Origin: Pseudomonas deceptionensis
GTDB taxonomy: Bacteria > Pseudomonadota > Gammaproteobacteria > Pseudomonadales > Pseudomonadaceae
Length of the DNA: 64,000 nt
Assembly: GCF_900106095.1 (NCBI RefSeq)
Contig: NZ_FNUD01000002.1
Location: 2,129,501 to 2,193,500, forward strand
Direction: 5' to 3'
This document shows, one piece after another, positions 32,745 through 43,580 of the stretch. How positions within the stretch are numbered: position 1 is the first letter of the stretch; the number at the start of each line of letters is the position of its first letter. A program made the position numbers and the translations under genes. The notes beneath the pieces are model-generated. The model worked only from the letters and a program-made list of their open reading frames with translations. It was not told where the DNA came from and made no database searches.

Positions 32745-35510
32745 TTATGCGCTACTGCGTGCCTCTTTGGCCAGGCGGATGATGGCCAGGTCCAGTTCGT
32801 CGAGGGCGGCGCTGGCGCTGGGGCTGGCTTGTTTGAGCAGTGTCTCGCTGCGCTGGCAGGCGGCGCGCAACTGCGGGACGCCGCAGTAACGCGTGGCGCC
32901 GTGCATGCGATGGACCCGTTCGATCAACGCATTGTTGTCCTTGGCGTTGCGGGCCTGCTGGATGGCTTCGCGGTCAGCCTCCAGGGAGGCCAGCAGCATG
33001 GCGAGCATGTCGATGGCCAGGTCCGGCTTGCCGGCCGCCAGGCGCAGGCCTTCTTCGTGATCGAGTACGGGCAGTTTGGTGCTGTGGCGGGCAGGTTCGT
33101 GGTGGCCTTCGCTGACCTGATTGCGCAAGGCCAGCCCCGTCCACTTCAATACCACCTGGGCCAGTTGGCGTTCGCTGATCGGTTTGGTCAGGTAGTCATC
33201 CATACCGCTTTGCAGCAGGGCGCGTTTTTCGTTTGCCATGGCGTGGGCTGTCAGCGCGACAATCGGCAGCGGCGTGCAGTGACGTTCGCTTTCCCACTGA
33301 CGCAGGACTTCGGTGGTTTCGCGGCCGTCCATGCCGGGCATTTGTACATCCATCAGGACCAGATCGAAGTCTTCGGTCTTGACCGCGTCAATGGCGGCAT
33401 AGCCGCTGTCCACGGCCGTGACTTTGGCGCCCATGCCTTCAAGCAGGGTTTGCACCAGCAGCAGGTTGGCCGGGTTGTCATCGACACACAGGATGCGTGG
33501 CGCGCGGCTGGCCAGCAGCTCGCCGGGTTCGGACCGGGGCTGGCGCGGGTTGATCAGGTCGGCCAGGGCCCGGCGCAATTTTCGGGTGCAGGCAGGTTTG
33601 GCCTGAAGCTGGCTGTGGGGGTTGGCCACGGCGGTGTTGAACAGCCCCTGTTCGGTGGTCGGGCACAGCACCAGCACTTTGCAGCCCATGTGCTCCAGGT
33701 CCCAGATGTGCTGTCTGAGGCGTTCGGGCGGGGTGTCATTGGCCGTGACCCCCAGTACCGCCAGCTCAATGGCCTGCGCTGTCTGATGGGCGCCTGTCAC
33801 GCAGTTGGTGAGGTTCTCAAGGGTGGTGCAGGGCGTTACGTCCAGCCCGCAGTCTTCCAGCTGATGGTGCAAGGCCTGGCGCGCCAGATCGTGTTTTTCC
33901 AGGATCGCCACGCGGCGGCCCAGCAGTGGGGCGCCGGGCAGGTCCTCGACATCATCGCGGGCCTTGGGCAGTTTGACGCTGATCCAGAACACAGAGCCTT
34001 CGCCCGGGGTGCTTTCAACGCCGATTTCGCCGCCCATCTGCTCGACCAGCCGCTTGGAAATCACCAGCCCCAGCCCGGTACCGCCGGGCTGGCGGGACAG
34101 CGAATTGTCAGCCTGGCTGAAGGCCTGGAACAGTGCCCGGATATCCTGGGCGGTCAGGCCGATGCCGGTGTCCTGCACGCTGATGCGCAGTTGCACGCTG
34201 CCGTCGGTTTCGTTTTCATCCTGGTCTTCAAGCATGGCCCGCACGGCAATGGTGCCTTCGCGGGTGAACTTGATGGCGTTGTTGACCAGGTTGGTGAGGA
34301 TCTGCTTGAGCCGCAGCGGATCGCCAACCAGCGACAGCGGGGTATCGCGATAGACCAGGCTGACCAGCTCCAGCCCTTTGTCGTGCGCCGAAGGGGCGAG
34401 GATGGTCAGGGTGTCCTGCAACAGGTCGCGCAGGTTGAACGGGATATTGTCGAGCACCAGCTTGCCGGCCTCGATTTTCGAAAAGTCGAGAATCTCGTTG
34501 ATGATCCCGAGCAGGCTGTCGGCCGATTTTTCGATGGTATTGAGGTAGTCGAACTGGCGCGCAGTCAGTTCGCTTTTCTGGAGCAGATGGGTAAACCCCA
34601 GGATGCCATTGAGCGGCGTGCGGATTTCGTGGCTCATGTTGGCCAGGAACTCGGACTTGATGCGACTGGCTTCCAGGGCCTCCTTGCGGGCCAGGTCGAG
34701 CTCCAGGTTCTGGATTTCAATGGTTTCCAGGTTTTGGCGCACGTCTTCGGTGGCCTGGTCGATGCTGTGTTGCAGTTCTTCCTGAGCATTTTGCAGGGTT
34801 TCGGCCATGCGGTTGATGCCCGACGCCAGCTCATCCAGTTCATGGCTGCCCAAGGGCGGCAAGCGGGTCTCAAGGTGCCCGTCCTTGAGTTGCGCCACGG
34901 CCTGTTTGATATGACCGATGGGAGCATTGATCGTGCGACTCATGCGCAGGGCCAGCAGGGTGGTCAGCACCAACCCGGTGACGATCAGCAGCAAGCTGGC
35001 AAACAGGTTGCGGTAACTGCGCAGCAGCATGCCGTTGTGGGACAGCTCAAGCTCGACCCAGCCCAGCAGGCGGTGGGCTTCATTGGGGATTACATCCCCG
35101 GCCAGGTTGCGATGGCGGCCAAACACCGGCAGCAAATAGCGGGTGGCATCGTTGTCGGTACGTTGTTGCAGGTGCGTGCTGCTCCCCAGAGGGGCCTGGT
35201 TGAGCATGATCGGCCCGGCATGGGCGAGGGGTTCATGGTTGGCGTTGAGGAACGCAACGGCCCGCACATCCTGTTGTTCAAGGGATTCGGTGGCGATGCG
35301 TGCCAGCAGTGCGGTGTCATGCCGGCCCATGGCGGGGGCTACCAGAGGAGCGAGCTGCTCGGCGATCATCTCACCGCGTTGCAGCAACTGTGATTGCAGC
35401 TCGGACTGTTGCAGCCAGGTGAAGTAGCCGCCAAGTACGCTGGTCATCAAGCTGACGGGCAATAGTGTGAGCAGCAATACGCGGCCTTTGATACCGAGGT
35501 TTTTAAGCAC
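32745..35510 (-). CDS. gacS: Hybrid sensor histidine kinase GacS
   Basis: A 921-residue tripartite kinase: membrane helices near residues 10-30 and 165-190, a periplasmic loop between, HAMP, HisKA H-box ([19 protein letters not shown]), HATPase (NNAIKFT, DTGIGL, GGTGLGL), a receiver domain with acceptor Asp in [14 protein letters not shown], and an HPt domain with the phospho-His in [14 protein letters not shown]. It controls secondary metabolism, biofilm and virulence traits through GacA and Rsm RNAs. A GTG start with GGAGAG 4 bases upstream matches the known N-terminus ([18 protein letters not shown]). It is divergent from a PirRS-like pair. Confidence 0.96.
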   Translation of the reverse strand: MLKNLGIKGRVLLLTLLPVSLMTSVLGGYFTWLQQSELQSQLLQRGEMIAEQLAPLVAPAMGRHDTALLARIATESLEQQDVRAVAFLNANHEPLAHAGPIMLNQAPLGSSTHLQQRTDNDATRYLLPVFGRHRNLAGDVIPNEAHRLLGWVELELSHNGMLLRSYRNLFASLLLIVTGLVLTTLLALRMSRTINAPIGHIKQAVAQLKDGHLETRLPPLGSHELDELASGINRMAETLQNAQEELQHSIDQATEDVRQNLETIEIQNLELDLARKEALEASRIKSEFLANMSHEIRTPLNGILGFTHLLQKSELTARQFDYLNTIEKSADSLLGIINEILDFSKIEAGKLVLDNIPFNLRDLLQDTLTILAPSAHDKGLELVSLVYRDTPLSLVGDPLRLKQILTNLVNNAIKFTREGTIAVRAMLEDQDENETDGSVQLRISVQDTGIGLTAQDIRALFQAFSQADNSLSRQPGGTGLGLVISKRLVEQMGGEIGVESTPGEGSVFWISVKLPKARDDVEDLPGAPLLGRRVAILEKHDLARQALHHQLEDCGLDVTPCTTLENLTNCVTGAHQTAQAIELAVLGVTANDTPPERLRQHIWDLEHMGCKVLVLCPTTEQGLFNTAVANPHSQLQAKPACTRKLRRALADLINPRQPRSEPGELLASRAPRILCVDDNPANLLLVQTLLEGMGAKVTAVDSGYAAIDAVKTEDFDLVLMDVQMPGMDGRETTEVLRQWESERHCTPLPIVALTAHAMANEKRALLQSGMDDYLTKPISERQLAQVVLKWTGLALRNQVSEGHHEPARHSTKLPVLDHEEGLRLAAGKPDLAIDMLAMLLASLEADREAIQQARNAKDNNALIERVHRMHGATRYCGVPQLRAACQRSETLLKQASPSASAALDELDLAIIRLAKEARSSA

Positions 35511-35667
35511 GCAACTCTCCAGCCCTGCATTCTTTTAAGAGTGGCCCGGGCATCCCGCTCAGGCCAGGTGGCAGTGTAGCCATATGGCACCTGGCAAATC
35601 TTTGTAAATTTGCCATCAATTTCCGATTATCGCCCCCGTTAGCGCCTGTGCCGGTTGCCCGCAGTGG

Positions 35668-35694
35668 CTCAATCTTGAATAATCGACGATTGAG
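35668..35694. promoter_or_regulatory. Inverted repeat upstream of the PirR-like gene
   Basis: CTCAATC (35668-35674) and GATTGAG (35688-35694) are perfect inverted copies with a 13-base spacer, ending 18 bases before the ATG of the response regulator. It may be an operator or a leader hairpin; the role is unknown. Confidence 0.35.
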
Positions 35695-35712
35695 AATGAC
35701 TTGCAGACGCTA

Positions 35713-36441
35713 ATGAATCCCGTACCTGTTAGCCCGTCGCGCCTTTTGACCATCGAAGACGACCCCGTCCTGGGTGCCTACCTGCACGAGCAGTTGGAGC
35801 GGTGCGGGTTTGACGTAATTTGGTGCCAGAACGGCCCGGAAGGTCTGGCCCTTGCCCGGCAAGAGCACTTTGACGTAGTGCTGATGGATATTCTGCTGCC
35901 CGGCATGAACGGCCTGCAGGTGTTGACGCAATTGCGCCAGACCCATGCCTTGCCGGTGATCCTGATGTCTGCGCTGGGTGCCGAGGCCGACCGTATCAGT
36001 GGGTTTCAGCTGGGCGCGGATGATTACCTGCCCAAGCCGTTCAGCATGGCCGAGCTGCGAGTGCGCATCCAGGCCATCTTGCGTCGCGTGGCCCTGGATC
36101 GCATGCCCGACGCCCGGGTGCCGCAGGATCAGCCGCCGGTCGGTACCGGGCTGTTTTTCGACGAAGACACCTGCGATGTGCGTCATGACCAGCTTTGGGC
36201 CGGGTTGACCCGCAGCGAGTATCGCCTGCTCGATACCCTGCAGCGCAGTGCCGACGAAGTGCTCAGCAAGGCTTTCCTCTATCAGCAGGTGCTGCAGCGC
36301 GGCTATGCGGCCCACGACCGCAGCCTGGACATGCACATCAGCCAGATCCGGCGAAAACTCAAAACCATCGGCTACCACCAGCGCGAAGTGCGCACGGTGT
36401 GGGGCAAGGGTTATGTCCTGAGTGCCAGCGATGCCTTGTAA
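35713..36441 (+). CDS. OmpR-family response regulator (PirR-like)
   Basis: A 242-residue regulator: receiver domain (acidic EDD near the start, Asp in VVLMDILLPGMNG, Lys in YLPKPFSM) and winged-helix domain (GLTRSEYRLLDTL through VWGKGYVL). It is next to gacS and before cysM, the position of PirR in P. aeruginosa, which controls an enterobactin receptor. The receptor gene pirA is not present here, so the target is unclear. The ATG at 35713 follows a TTG start four codons earlier; neither has a strong ribosome binding site. Confidence 0.85.
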   Translation: MNPVPVSPSRLLTIEDDPVLGAYLHEQLERCGFDVIWCQNGPEGLALARQEHFDVVLMDILLPGMNGLQVLTQLRQTHALPVILMSALGAEADRISGFQLGADDYLPKPFSMAELRVRIQAILRRVALDRMPDARVPQDQPPVGTGLFFDEDTCDVRHDQLWAGLTRSEYRLLDTLQRSADEVLSKAFLYQQVLQRGYAAHDRSLDMHISQIRRKLKTIGYHQREVRTVWGKGYVLSASDAL

Positions 36442-37783
36442 GGTGCCCGGCAAAAACTCGGTGTTCTGGAAGCTGGCGTGCCTGCTGGTGGTCTTCTGTT
36501 TGCTGATGATCTGGCTCAGCTGGTCCTGGGGCCGTTACATGGACAAGCGCACCGGCTTTTTGTCGGAGCAGGCCCATGCCACGCTGGTGCGCTATGCCGG
36601 TGAGGCCGAGCGCGCCTGGGAGACCGGCCAGCAAGCGGGTGTCGATCAGTGGTTGCAGGCGATGGGGCACAGGGAGCCCGGCTGGGTCGGGGTCATTGGC
36701 CAGGATTTGCAGTCGCTGAGCAGTTACCCGCTGAGCGATCGTGAAAGTGAGCGATTGACCTTTTTACGCGGTCTGGACTGGCCCATCAGCCATATCAAGA
36801 CGGCGCGCCCATGGCTCAAGGTGCCATTCCCCAGGGACCCGTCGGCGGGCAGCCTGGTGATCGAGTTGCCGCAGCGTTTCATGCCGGGGCGCTCGCAGAT
36901 CATCTGGCGGATTGTCACTAACGGTGTGATTCCCGGGTTGCTGACGCTGCTCTTGTGCGTGGGCCTGTACCGCGTGCTGATCGTGCCGCTGAACCATTTG
37001 CGCGAACAGGCCAACGCGTGGCGGGCCGATCAATTGGGGGCCAGGCTGTCGAGCCAGACCACCGGGCGTCAGGACGAGCTGGGTGAACTGGCGCGGGCGT
37101 TCGATCAAATGTCCGAGCGCCTGCAAAGCACGGTCTCGCAACAGCAGCAGTTGCTCCGTGACTTGTCCCATGAACTGCGTACGCCCTTGAGCCGCTTGCG
37201 GGTGGCCTGTGACAGCGAACAGGATCTCGAAGCGCTGCGCGAGCGCTTGAGCCGTGAAGTTGACGGCATGCAACGGCTGGTCGAAGACACCCTGCAACTG
37301 GCCTGGCTGGATGCCGAGCGCGGGCAGTTGCCCGTGGAAGACATTCAGGTTCAGGCGTTGTGGGAGATGCTCACCGAAAACGCCCGCTTTGAAAGCGGCT
37401 GGCCGCAATCGCGGTTGCCCTGCCTGGTGGATGAGCATTGCTGGGTGCGCGGGCACCTCAATAGCCTGGCCCAGGCGCTGGAGAACATCCTGCGTAATGC
37501 CATCCGCCATTCGCCGCCCGATGGCGTTGTCAGCCTGAGCGGGCAGCGTGAAGGCGACGAATGGCATCTATGGCTCGACGACCAGGGTGGGGGTGTGGCG
37601 CCTGAAGAGCTTGAACGGATTTTCGCGCCTTTTACCCGGCTGGACGGTTCAAGGCCAGGCGACGGGGGCTTCGGTCTGGGGCTGAGCATTGCGCGAAATG
37701 CGCTGCGGCTGCAGGGCGGTAGTTTATGGGCTGAGAATCATGGGGGCGGGTTGCGGGTACATGTTCGTTTGCCAGCCAAATAG
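36431..37783 (+). CDS. Sensor histidine kinase (PirS-like)
   Basis: A 450-residue two-pass kinase: membrane helix at about residues 15-33, a periplasmic loop to about 165, second helix, HAMP, H-box (LLRDLSHELRTPLSRLRV) and ATPase domain (NILRNAIRHSPPDG, DDQGGGV, GGFGLGLSIA). The start overlaps the response-regulator gene by 11 bases, so the two are coupled. By position it matches PirS of P. aeruginosa, though overall it also resembles CpxA-type kinases. The signal is unknown. Confidence 0.88.
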   Translation: MPCKVPGKNSVFWKLACLLVVFCLLMIWLSWSWGRYMDKRTGFLSEQAHATLVRYAGEAERAWETGQQAGVDQWLQAMGHREPGWVGVIGQDLQSLSSYPLSDRESERLTFLRGLDWPISHIKTARPWLKVPFPRDPSAGSLVIELPQRFMPGRSQIIWRIVTNGVIPGLLTLLLCVGLYRVLIVPLNHLREQANAWRADQLGARLSSQTTGRQDELGELARAFDQMSERLQSTVSQQQQLLRDLSHELRTPLSRLRVACDSEQDLEALRERLSREVDGMQRLVEDTLQLAWLDAERGQLPVEDIQVQALWEMLTENARFESGWPQSRLPCLVDEHCWVRGHLNSLAQALENILRNAIRHSPPDGVVSLSGQREGDEWHLWLDDQGGGVAPEELERIFAPFTRLDGSRPGDGGFGLGLSIARNALRLQGGSLWAENHGGGLRVHVRLPAK

Positions 37784-37798
37784 CTTGCGCTTGCACCG

Positions 37799-37832
37799 CG
37801 TAGCAGCTGACGAGCAGCGCAAGGCTGCTACG
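37799..37832. terminator. Possible hairpin after the PirS-like gene
   Basis: CGTAGCAGC and GCTGCTACG pair over 9 bases with a 16-base loop, beginning 15 bases after the kinase stop codon. There is no T-run, so its use as a terminator is uncertain; it may be a degenerate intergenic repeat. Confidence 0.35.
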
Positions 37833-37957
37833 GGTTCGTGTGTGCCTCAAACCCTGGCTTATAGCCTTTCGCCATAAGCACCGCACTTTGCGTGATATGG
37901 GCTATCGGCGTTTGCCGGTATGATGTGCGGCCCCGCGGTCTGGATTGCGAATACGCC

Positions 37958-38860
37958 ATGACATTGCAGTACCCAACTATCGCCGATTGCGTCGGCAACA
38001 CTCCGCTGGTGCGCTTGCAGCGCCTGGCCGGAGACACCACCAACACCTTGTTGCTCAAGCTCGAAGGGAACAACCCTGCAGGCTCGGTCAAGGACCGTCC
38101 GGCCCTGTCGATGATTGCACGCGCTGAAGGGCGCGGGCAGATCCAGGCCGGCGACACCCTGATCGAAGCCACATCGGGCAATACCGGGATTGCACTGGCC
38201 ATGGCTGCTGCGATCAAGGGCTACAAGATGATCCTGATCATGCCTGACAACTCCAGTGCCGAGCGCAAGGCGGCCATGACCGCGTATGGCGCCGAGCTGA
38301 TCCTGGTCAGCCAGGAAGAGGGCATGGAAGGTGCCCGCGACCTGGCCGACAAGATGCAGGCTCAGGGCCTGGGCAAGGTGCTCGACCAGTTCGCCAATGG
38401 TGATAACCCCCAAGCGCACTACACCGGCACCGGCCCGGAAATCTGGCGTCAGACCAACGGTACGATCACCCACTTCATCAGTTCGATGGGCACCACCGGT
38501 ACCATCATGGGCGTGTCGCGCTATCTCAAAGAGCAAAACCCGGGTGTGCAGATCGTCGGTTTGCAGCCGATGGAAGGCTCCGCCATTCCGGGCATTCGCC
38601 GCTGGCCGCAGGAATACCTGCCAAAGATTTACCAGGCTGACCGGGTTGACCGGATTGTCGACATGGCCCAGCGCGAGGCCGAAGACGTCACCCGTCGTCT
38701 GGCCCGTGAAGAAGGGATCTTCTGTGGTGTGTCTTCGGGCGGGGCGGTGGCTGCGATGCTGCGCCTGAGTCAGGAAGTTGAAAACGCGGTGATGGTCGCG
38801 ATCATTTGCGACCGGGGCGATCGTTACTTGTCGACTGGCATTTACGATGAGCCTAATTGA
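37958..38860 (+). CDS. cysM: Cysteine synthase B
   Basis: A 300-residue PLP enzyme that makes cysteine from O-acetylserine and sulfide or thiosulfate. The PLP lysine is in [14 protein letters not shown], the substrate loop is [12 protein letters not shown], and the CysM-type segment [13 protein letters not shown] marks it as CysM and not CysK. The phosphate loop is GTTGTIMG. Its stop codon overlaps the A of the rlmD start (TGATG), so the two are coupled. The order cysM-rlmD-relA is conserved in Pseudomonas. Confidence 0.95.
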   Translation: MTLQYPTIADCVGNTPLVRLQRLAGDTTNTLLLKLEGNNPAGSVKDRPALSMIARAEGRGQIQAGDTLIEATSGNTGIALAMAAAIKGYKMILIMPDNSSAERKAAMTAYGAELILVSQEEGMEGARDLADKMQAQGLGKVLDQFANGDNPQAHYTGTGPEIWRQTNGTITHFISSMGTTGTIMGVSRYLKEQNPGVQIVGLQPMEGSAIPGIRRWPQEYLPKIYQADRVDRIVDMAQREAEDVTRRLAREEGIFCGVSSGGAVAAMLRLSQEVENAVMVAIICDRGDRYLSTGIYDEPN

Positions 38861-40212
38861 TGGCTAAGCAAGAAAGAGGTCTGCGCTTCCAGCCTGCTGG
38901 CGGCACCAAGGCCCCGCAAGTGCCCACGGGCAAAAAACAGCGTTTGAGCATCGAGCGTCTGGCCAATGACGGCCGTGGTATCGCCTTTGTCGAAGGGCGC
39001 ACCTGGTTTGTGTCAGGGGCCCTGGCCGGCGAAGAGGTTGAAGCGCGCGTGTTGGGGGCTCACGGCAAAGTCGTTGAGGCCCGTACCGAGCGTGTATTCA
39101 AAGCCAGCGACATTCGCCGCGAGGCGCCGTGCGCCCATGCGGGCAAATGTGGCGGTTGCAGCGTCCAGCATTTGCCCCATGAGGAGCAGCTTGCACTCAA
39201 ACAGCGCATGCTGGCCGAGCAACTGTCCCGTGTGGCCGGTGTCGAACCCCAAGAGTGGGCGCCGCCGCTGACCGGCCCGGAATTCGGCTATCGCCGCCGG
39301 GCGCGCATTGCCGTGCGTTGGGATGCGCGGGCCAAGCGTCTGGATGTGGGGTTCCGGGCTGCCGGCAGCCAGGACATCGTGGCCATTGATCACTGTTTGG
39401 TCTTGGTACAGGCTTTGCAACCTATCATGACCGGGCTGCCCGCCATGTTGCGTCAACTGAGCAATCCGAAGGCCCTGGGCCATGTCGAGTTGTTCAGCGG
39501 TTCGGCGATTGCGGTTTTGCTGCGTCATATGGCACCGCTCAACGATGCCGACATGCAGGTTTTGCAGGATTTTTGCCTGACCCATAACGCCCAATTGTGG
39601 CTGCATGGTGAAGGAGAGCCACAGCCAGTCGATTTGACTCGGACCTTGGGCTACCGTCTGGAACAGTGGGGCCTTGAGCTGGCGTATCGCCCCGGTGATT
39701 TTGTCCAGGTCAATGCCGGCGTCAACGAAGCCATGGTCGCTCAGGCAATAAAGTGGCTTGCTCCACAAGCTGACGAACGGATTCTTGACTTGTTCTGTGG
39801 GCTGGGTAACTTCGCTTTACCGCTGTCGCGTCAGGTGCGCGAGGTGGTGGCAGTTGAAGGTGTTGCGACCATGGTCGAACGCGCGGCGCAAAACGCGGTC
39901 AGTAACAACCTGCATAATGTAGCGTTGTTTCAGGCTGACTTGTCGCAGCCGCTGGCGGATGCAGCCTGGGCCAAAGAGGGTTTTTGTGCCGTACTGCTCG
40001 ACCCGCCCCGCGACGGCGCCTATGAAGTAGTACGCAAGCTGTCTGGCCTGGGTGCCAAACGGTTGGTGTATGTGTCGTGCAACCCGGCCACGCTGGCGCG
40101 CGACACGGTTGAATTGATGAAACAGGGTTATCGGTTAAAACGTGCCGGAATCCTCGATATGTTTCCGCAAACAGCGCATGTCGAGGCGATGGCGTTATTT
40201 GAAGCAGACTAG
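38860..40212 (+). CDS. rlmD: 23S rRNA (uracil(1939)-C5)-methyltransferase RlmD
   Basis: A 450-residue methyltransferase with an N-terminal TRAM domain ([16 protein letters not shown]), a four-cysteine [4Fe-4S] site ([14 protein letters not shown] plus a later Cys), and a SAM-dependent domain with [14 protein letters not shown] and the catalytic Cys in [12 protein letters not shown]. It methylates U1939 of 23S rRNA. Start is the ATG at 38860; a second in-frame ATG sits 3 bases earlier. It is followed by relA. Confidence 0.95.
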   Translation: MAKQERGLRFQPAGGTKAPQVPTGKKQRLSIERLANDGRGIAFVEGRTWFVSGALAGEEVEARVLGAHGKVVEARTERVFKASDIRREAPCAHAGKCGGCSVQHLPHEEQLALKQRMLAEQLSRVAGVEPQEWAPPLTGPEFGYRRRARIAVRWDARAKRLDVGFRAAGSQDIVAIDHCLVLVQALQPIMTGLPAMLRQLSNPKALGHVELFSGSAIAVLLRHMAPLNDADMQVLQDFCLTHNAQLWLHGEGEPQPVDLTRTLGYRLEQWGLELAYRPGDFVQVNAGVNEAMVAQAIKWLAPQADERILDLFCGLGNFALPLSRQVREVVAVEGVATMVERAAQNAVSNNLHNVALFQADLSQPLADAAWAKEGFCAVLLDPPRDGAYEVVRKLSGLGAKRLVYVSCNPATLARDTVELMKQGYRLKRAGILDMFPQTAHVEAMALFEAD

Positions 40213-40331
40213 GACGGTCTGTCTATTTCGACAGGCCCGCGACTCGCGCAGATATGCCCTGTAGCGCGTGGTCGGGATTAGGGCCTGTGATTTCGGCGCA
40301 TTGAATATGCGCTGTAGGGAAGGTAAGCAAG

Positions 40332-42584
40332 ATGGTACAGGTCAGAGCACACCAGCCGATCAACACCGACGGCAGTCTCAACCTCGAGGCATGGCTCGAT
40401 CATGCGGTGAGTGTCGATGTGGCGCTGGACCGTGAAGCCTTGAAAGAAGCGTGTGAGTTTGCGCGCGAGGTCGAGCAGCAAGCCAATGCGGCGAAAAACC
40501 TGTGGGCCGAGGGCACATCCAGCTTTCGCACCGGGTTGGAAATCGCCGAGATACTGGCCGATCTGAAACTGGATCAAGATTCTCTGGTTGCCGCGATTCT
40601 TTATCGTTGCGTGCGCGAAGGGCAGGTGTTGTTGCCTGCTGTCAGCCAGCGCTTTGGCCCGGTGGTGGCCAAGCTGATTGATGGCGTGCTGCGCATGGCT
40701 GCCATCAGTGACAGCCTCAGCCCTCGCCAATCCATGGTGTTGGGCACCCAGGGCCAGGTCGAAAACCTGCGCAAGATGCTGGTCGCCATGGTTGATGACG
40801 TGCGTGTTGCACTCATCAAGCTGGCCGAACGTACCTGCGCCATTCGCGCCGTCAAGAATGCCCCGGACGAGAAGCGCAACCGCGTCGCCCGTGAGGTGTT
40901 CGATATTTATGCGCCATTGGCGCACCGCCTGGGCATCGGCCATATCAAATGGGAGCTGGAGGACTTGTCCTTCCGCTACCTGGAGCCCGAGCAGTACAAA
41001 CAGATTGCCACCTTGCTGCACGAGCGCCGCCTCGATCGCGAGCGCTTTATCAGTGATGTGATGAACCAGTTGCGTACCGAGCTGGTGGCCACCGGTGTTG
41101 ACGCTGATATCAGCGGCCGTGCCAAGCACATCTATTCCATCTGGCGCAAAATGCAGCGCAAGGGCCTGGCTTTCAGCCAGATCTATGACGTGCGTGCGGT
41201 GCGGGTGCTGGTGCCGGAAATGCGCGATTGCTACACCGCGCTGGGCATCGTCCACACCCTGTGGCGCCACATTCCCAAAGAATTCGACGACTACATCGCC
41301 AACCCCAAGGAGAACGGCTACCGCTCGCTGCACACCGCCGTGATCGGGCCTGAAGGCAAGGTGCTTGAGGTGCAGATTCGCACCCACGCCATGCACGAAG
41401 AGGCCGAGCTGGGGGTTTGTGCGCACTGGCGCTACAAGGGCACCGACGTCAAGGCCGGTTCCAATCAGTACGAAGAGAAAATCTCGTGGCTGCGCCAAGT
41501 GCTGGAATGGCACGAAGAGCTGGGCGACATTGGTGGCCTGGCCGATCAGCTGCGGGTCGATATCGAGCCGGACCGGGTCTACATATTTACCCCGGACGGT
41601 CATGCAATCGACCTGCCCAAGGGCGCAACACCGCTGGACTTTGCGTATCGGGTACACACCGAAATCGGCCATAACTGCCGCGGCGCCAAGATCAACGGGC
41701 GCATCGTGCCGCTCAACTACAGCCTGCAAACCGGTGAACAGGTCGAAATCATCACCAGCAAGCACGGCACGCCGAGCCGCGACTGGTTGAACCCGAACCT
41801 GGGTTACATCACCACGTCGCGGGCACGGGCCAAGATCGTTCACTGGTTCAAGTTGCAGGCGCGTGATCAGAACGTCGCGGCCGGTAAAACCATGCTCGAG
41901 CGCGAGCTGGGGCGTTTGGGCCTGCCAGCGGTGGACTACGAGAAGCTCGCCGACAAAGCCAACATGAGAACCGCCGAGGACATGTATGCGGCGCTCGGTG
42001 CGGGTGATTTGCGCCTGGCGCAACTGATCAACCTGGCGCAGCAACAGGTCGAGCCGGAGCGCGGCAGCGAGCAGATGGAGCTGATTCCGCGCAAGGCCAC
42101 GGGCTACAAGCCGGGCAAGCGCGGAGATATCCAGATCGAAGGCGTCGGCAACCTGCTGACCCAGATGGCCGGGTGCTGCCAGCCGCTGCCGGGGGATGCG
42201 ATTGTCGGTTACATCACCCAGGGCCGTGGCGTGAGCATTCACCGTCAGGACTGCGCCTCGGTGCTGCAACTGGGCAGCCGTGAGCCGGAGCGGATGATCC
42301 AGGTCAACTGGGGTCCGATCCCGGTGTCAACCTATCCGGTCGACATCGAGATCCGCGCCTACGACCGTTCGGGATTGCTGCGTGATGTGTCTCAGGTGCT
42401 GCTCAACGAGCGGATCAACGTACTGGCGGTCAATACCCGCTCGAACAAGGAAAACAACACCGCGTTGATGACCTTGACCATCGAGATCCCGGGTCTGGAT
42501 GCGCTGGGGCGTTTGCTGGGGCGTATCTCGCAACTGCCGAACATCATCGAAACCCGCCGGATCGGGCGCAGCGAGCCGCGCTAG
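40332..42584 (+). CDS. relA: GTP pyrophosphokinase RelA
   Basis: A 750-residue (p)ppGpp synthetase: a degenerate HD domain (about residues 40-200; the HD pair is replaced in LYRCVREGQV), the synthetase domain (about 250-370, with IYDVRAVRVLVPE and YRSLHTAVIGPEGK), TGS (about 405-470, IFTPDGHAIDLPKGATPLDF) and C-terminal zinc-finger/ACT regions. The loss of HD residues fits a synthetase-only RelA activated on stalled ribosomes. GGGAAGG precedes the ATG at 40332. Confidence 0.96.
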   Translation: MVQVRAHQPINTDGSLNLEAWLDHAVSVDVALDREALKEACEFAREVEQQANAAKNLWAEGTSSFRTGLEIAEILADLKLDQDSLVAAILYRCVREGQVLLPAVSQRFGPVVAKLIDGVLRMAAISDSLSPRQSMVLGTQGQVENLRKMLVAMVDDVRVALIKLAERTCAIRAVKNAPDEKRNRVAREVFDIYAPLAHRLGIGHIKWELEDLSFRYLEPEQYKQIATLLHERRLDRERFISDVMNQLRTELVATGVDADISGRAKHIYSIWRKMQRKGLAFSQIYDVRAVRVLVPEMRDCYTALGIVHTLWRHIPKEFDDYIANPKENGYRSLHTAVIGPEGKVLEVQIRTHAMHEEAELGVCAHWRYKGTDVKAGSNQYEEKISWLRQVLEWHEELGDIGGLADQLRVDIEPDRVYIFTPDGHAIDLPKGATPLDFAYRVHTEIGHNCRGAKINGRIVPLNYSLQTGEQVEIITSKHGTPSRDWLNPNLGYITTSRARAKIVHWFKLQARDQNVAAGKTMLERELGRLGLPAVDYEKLADKANMRTAEDMYAALGAGDLRLAQLINLAQQQVEPERGSEQMELIPRKATGYKPGKRGDIQIEGVGNLLTQMAGCCQPLPGDAIVGYITQGRGVSIHRQDCASVLQLGSREPERMIQVNWGPIPVSTYPVDIEIRAYDRSGLLRDVSQVLLNERINVLAVNTRSNKENNTALMTLTIEIPGLDALGRLLGRISQLPNIIETRRIGRSEPR

Positions 42585-42602
42585 CGGTCAACAACGCGAA
42601 CC

Positions 42603-42704
42603 TGTGTAGCCGCTGCCGCAGGCTGCGATAAGGGCCGAAGGACCTTCGTTTTATAAAGCGGGGTCGCTACGCAACCCATCGCAGCCAGCGGCAGCGGCTA
42701 CAGG
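42603..42704. repeat. Long palindromic intergenic repeat (GTAGCCGCTGCCGCAGGCTGCG family)
   Basis: GTGTAGCCGCTGCCGCAGGCTGCGA on the left is inverted as CATCGCAGCCAGCGGCAGCGGCTAC on the right. Between them lie GGGCCGAAGGACC-type short dyads. It is a diverged second copy of the element at 28643-28735 and separates relA from mazG. Confidence 0.78.
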
Positions 42705-42724
42705 GTTTTGCACAGGGATTACAG

Positions 42725-43558
42725 ATGTACAACCTCGACGACCTGCTACACCTCATGGCCCGCCTGCGTGACCCGCAGTACGGCTGTCCGTGGGATATCA
42801 AGCAAACCTGGGCCACCATCGTGCCTTACACCCTTGAGGAAGCTTACGAAGTCGCTGATGCCATTGAGCAAGGCGACTTTGAGCACCTGCAAGGCGAGCT
42901 GGGCGATTTGTTGTTTCAGGTGGTGTATTACAGCCAGCTTGCCCGCGAAGAAGGTCGGTTTGAGTTTGCCGGGGTGATCGACAGCATCACCCGCAAGCTG
43001 ATCCGCCGACATCCCCATGTATTCCCCACCGGCGATCTGTATGCGCCGCTGGATGTGCCACGCCTGAGCGAAGAGCAGGTCAAGCAGCGCTGGGATGAAA
43101 TCAAGGCGCAGGAGCGCGCAGAAAAGTCCGTTGCTCCCGAGCAGCTCTCCTTGCTGGATGACGTGCCGGTTGCGCTGCCGGCCCTGTCCCGTGCTGCCAA
43201 ATTGCAAAAGCGTGCTGCCCAGGTTGGCTTTGACTGGCCGGCCGCGTTGCCGGTGCTGGACAAGGTTCGCGAAGAGCTGGATGAAGTGCTTGAGGCCATG
43301 GCTGATAACGATTCGGCCGCTATCCATGACGAGATCGGTGACCTGCTGTTTTCGGTGGTCAACCTGGCCCGCCACCTAAAAGTGGACCCGGAAACCGCCT
43401 TGCGCGGGGCCAATGCAAAATTTGATCGACGTTTCCGGTTTATCGAGCAGGCATTGCGCGATACCCTGCGTCCCATTGAAGACTGCACCCTTGAAGACCT
43501 GGATGCCCTGTGGGGCGAAGCCAAGCGCCAGGAAAAGAATTTGCCCAGCTGCGGCTGA
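42725..43558 (+). CDS. mazG: Nucleoside triphosphate pyrophosphohydrolase MazG
   Basis: A 277-residue protein with two MazG domains. The N-terminal one carries CPWDIKQTWATIVPYTLEEAYE and the EExxE...ExxD metal site (EEAYEVADAI, ELGDLLFQVV); the C-terminal one carries DKVREELDEVLEAM and DEIGDLLFSVVNLARHL. It hydrolyses NTPs and, in E. coli, lowers (p)ppGpp by a regulatory effect, consistent with its place next to relA. The ATG is 20 bases after the repeat element. Confidence 0.94.
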   Translation: MYNLDDLLHLMARLRDPQYGCPWDIKQTWATIVPYTLEEAYEVADAIEQGDFEHLQGELGDLLFQVVYYSQLAREEGRFEFAGVIDSITRKLIRRHPHVFPTGDLYAPLDVPRLSEEQVKQRWDEIKAQERAEKSVAPEQLSLLDDVPVALPALSRAAKLQKRAAQVGFDWPAALPVLDKVREELDEVLEAMADNDSAAIHDEIGDLLFSVVNLARHLKVDPETALRGANAKFDRRFRFIEQALRDTLRPIEDCTLEDLDALWGEAKRQEKNLPSCG

Positions 43559-43580
43559 GTTTGCCTAAGTGAGTAAGTAG

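Noticed and set aside
32829..35393. 854-residue plus-strand frame antisense to gacS
   Set aside because: Long only because of codon bias in gacS; the minus-strand product has every GacS domain in order.
40278..42269. 663-residue minus-strand frame antisense to relA
   Set aside because: Shadow frame; RelA on the other strand is full length with all domains.
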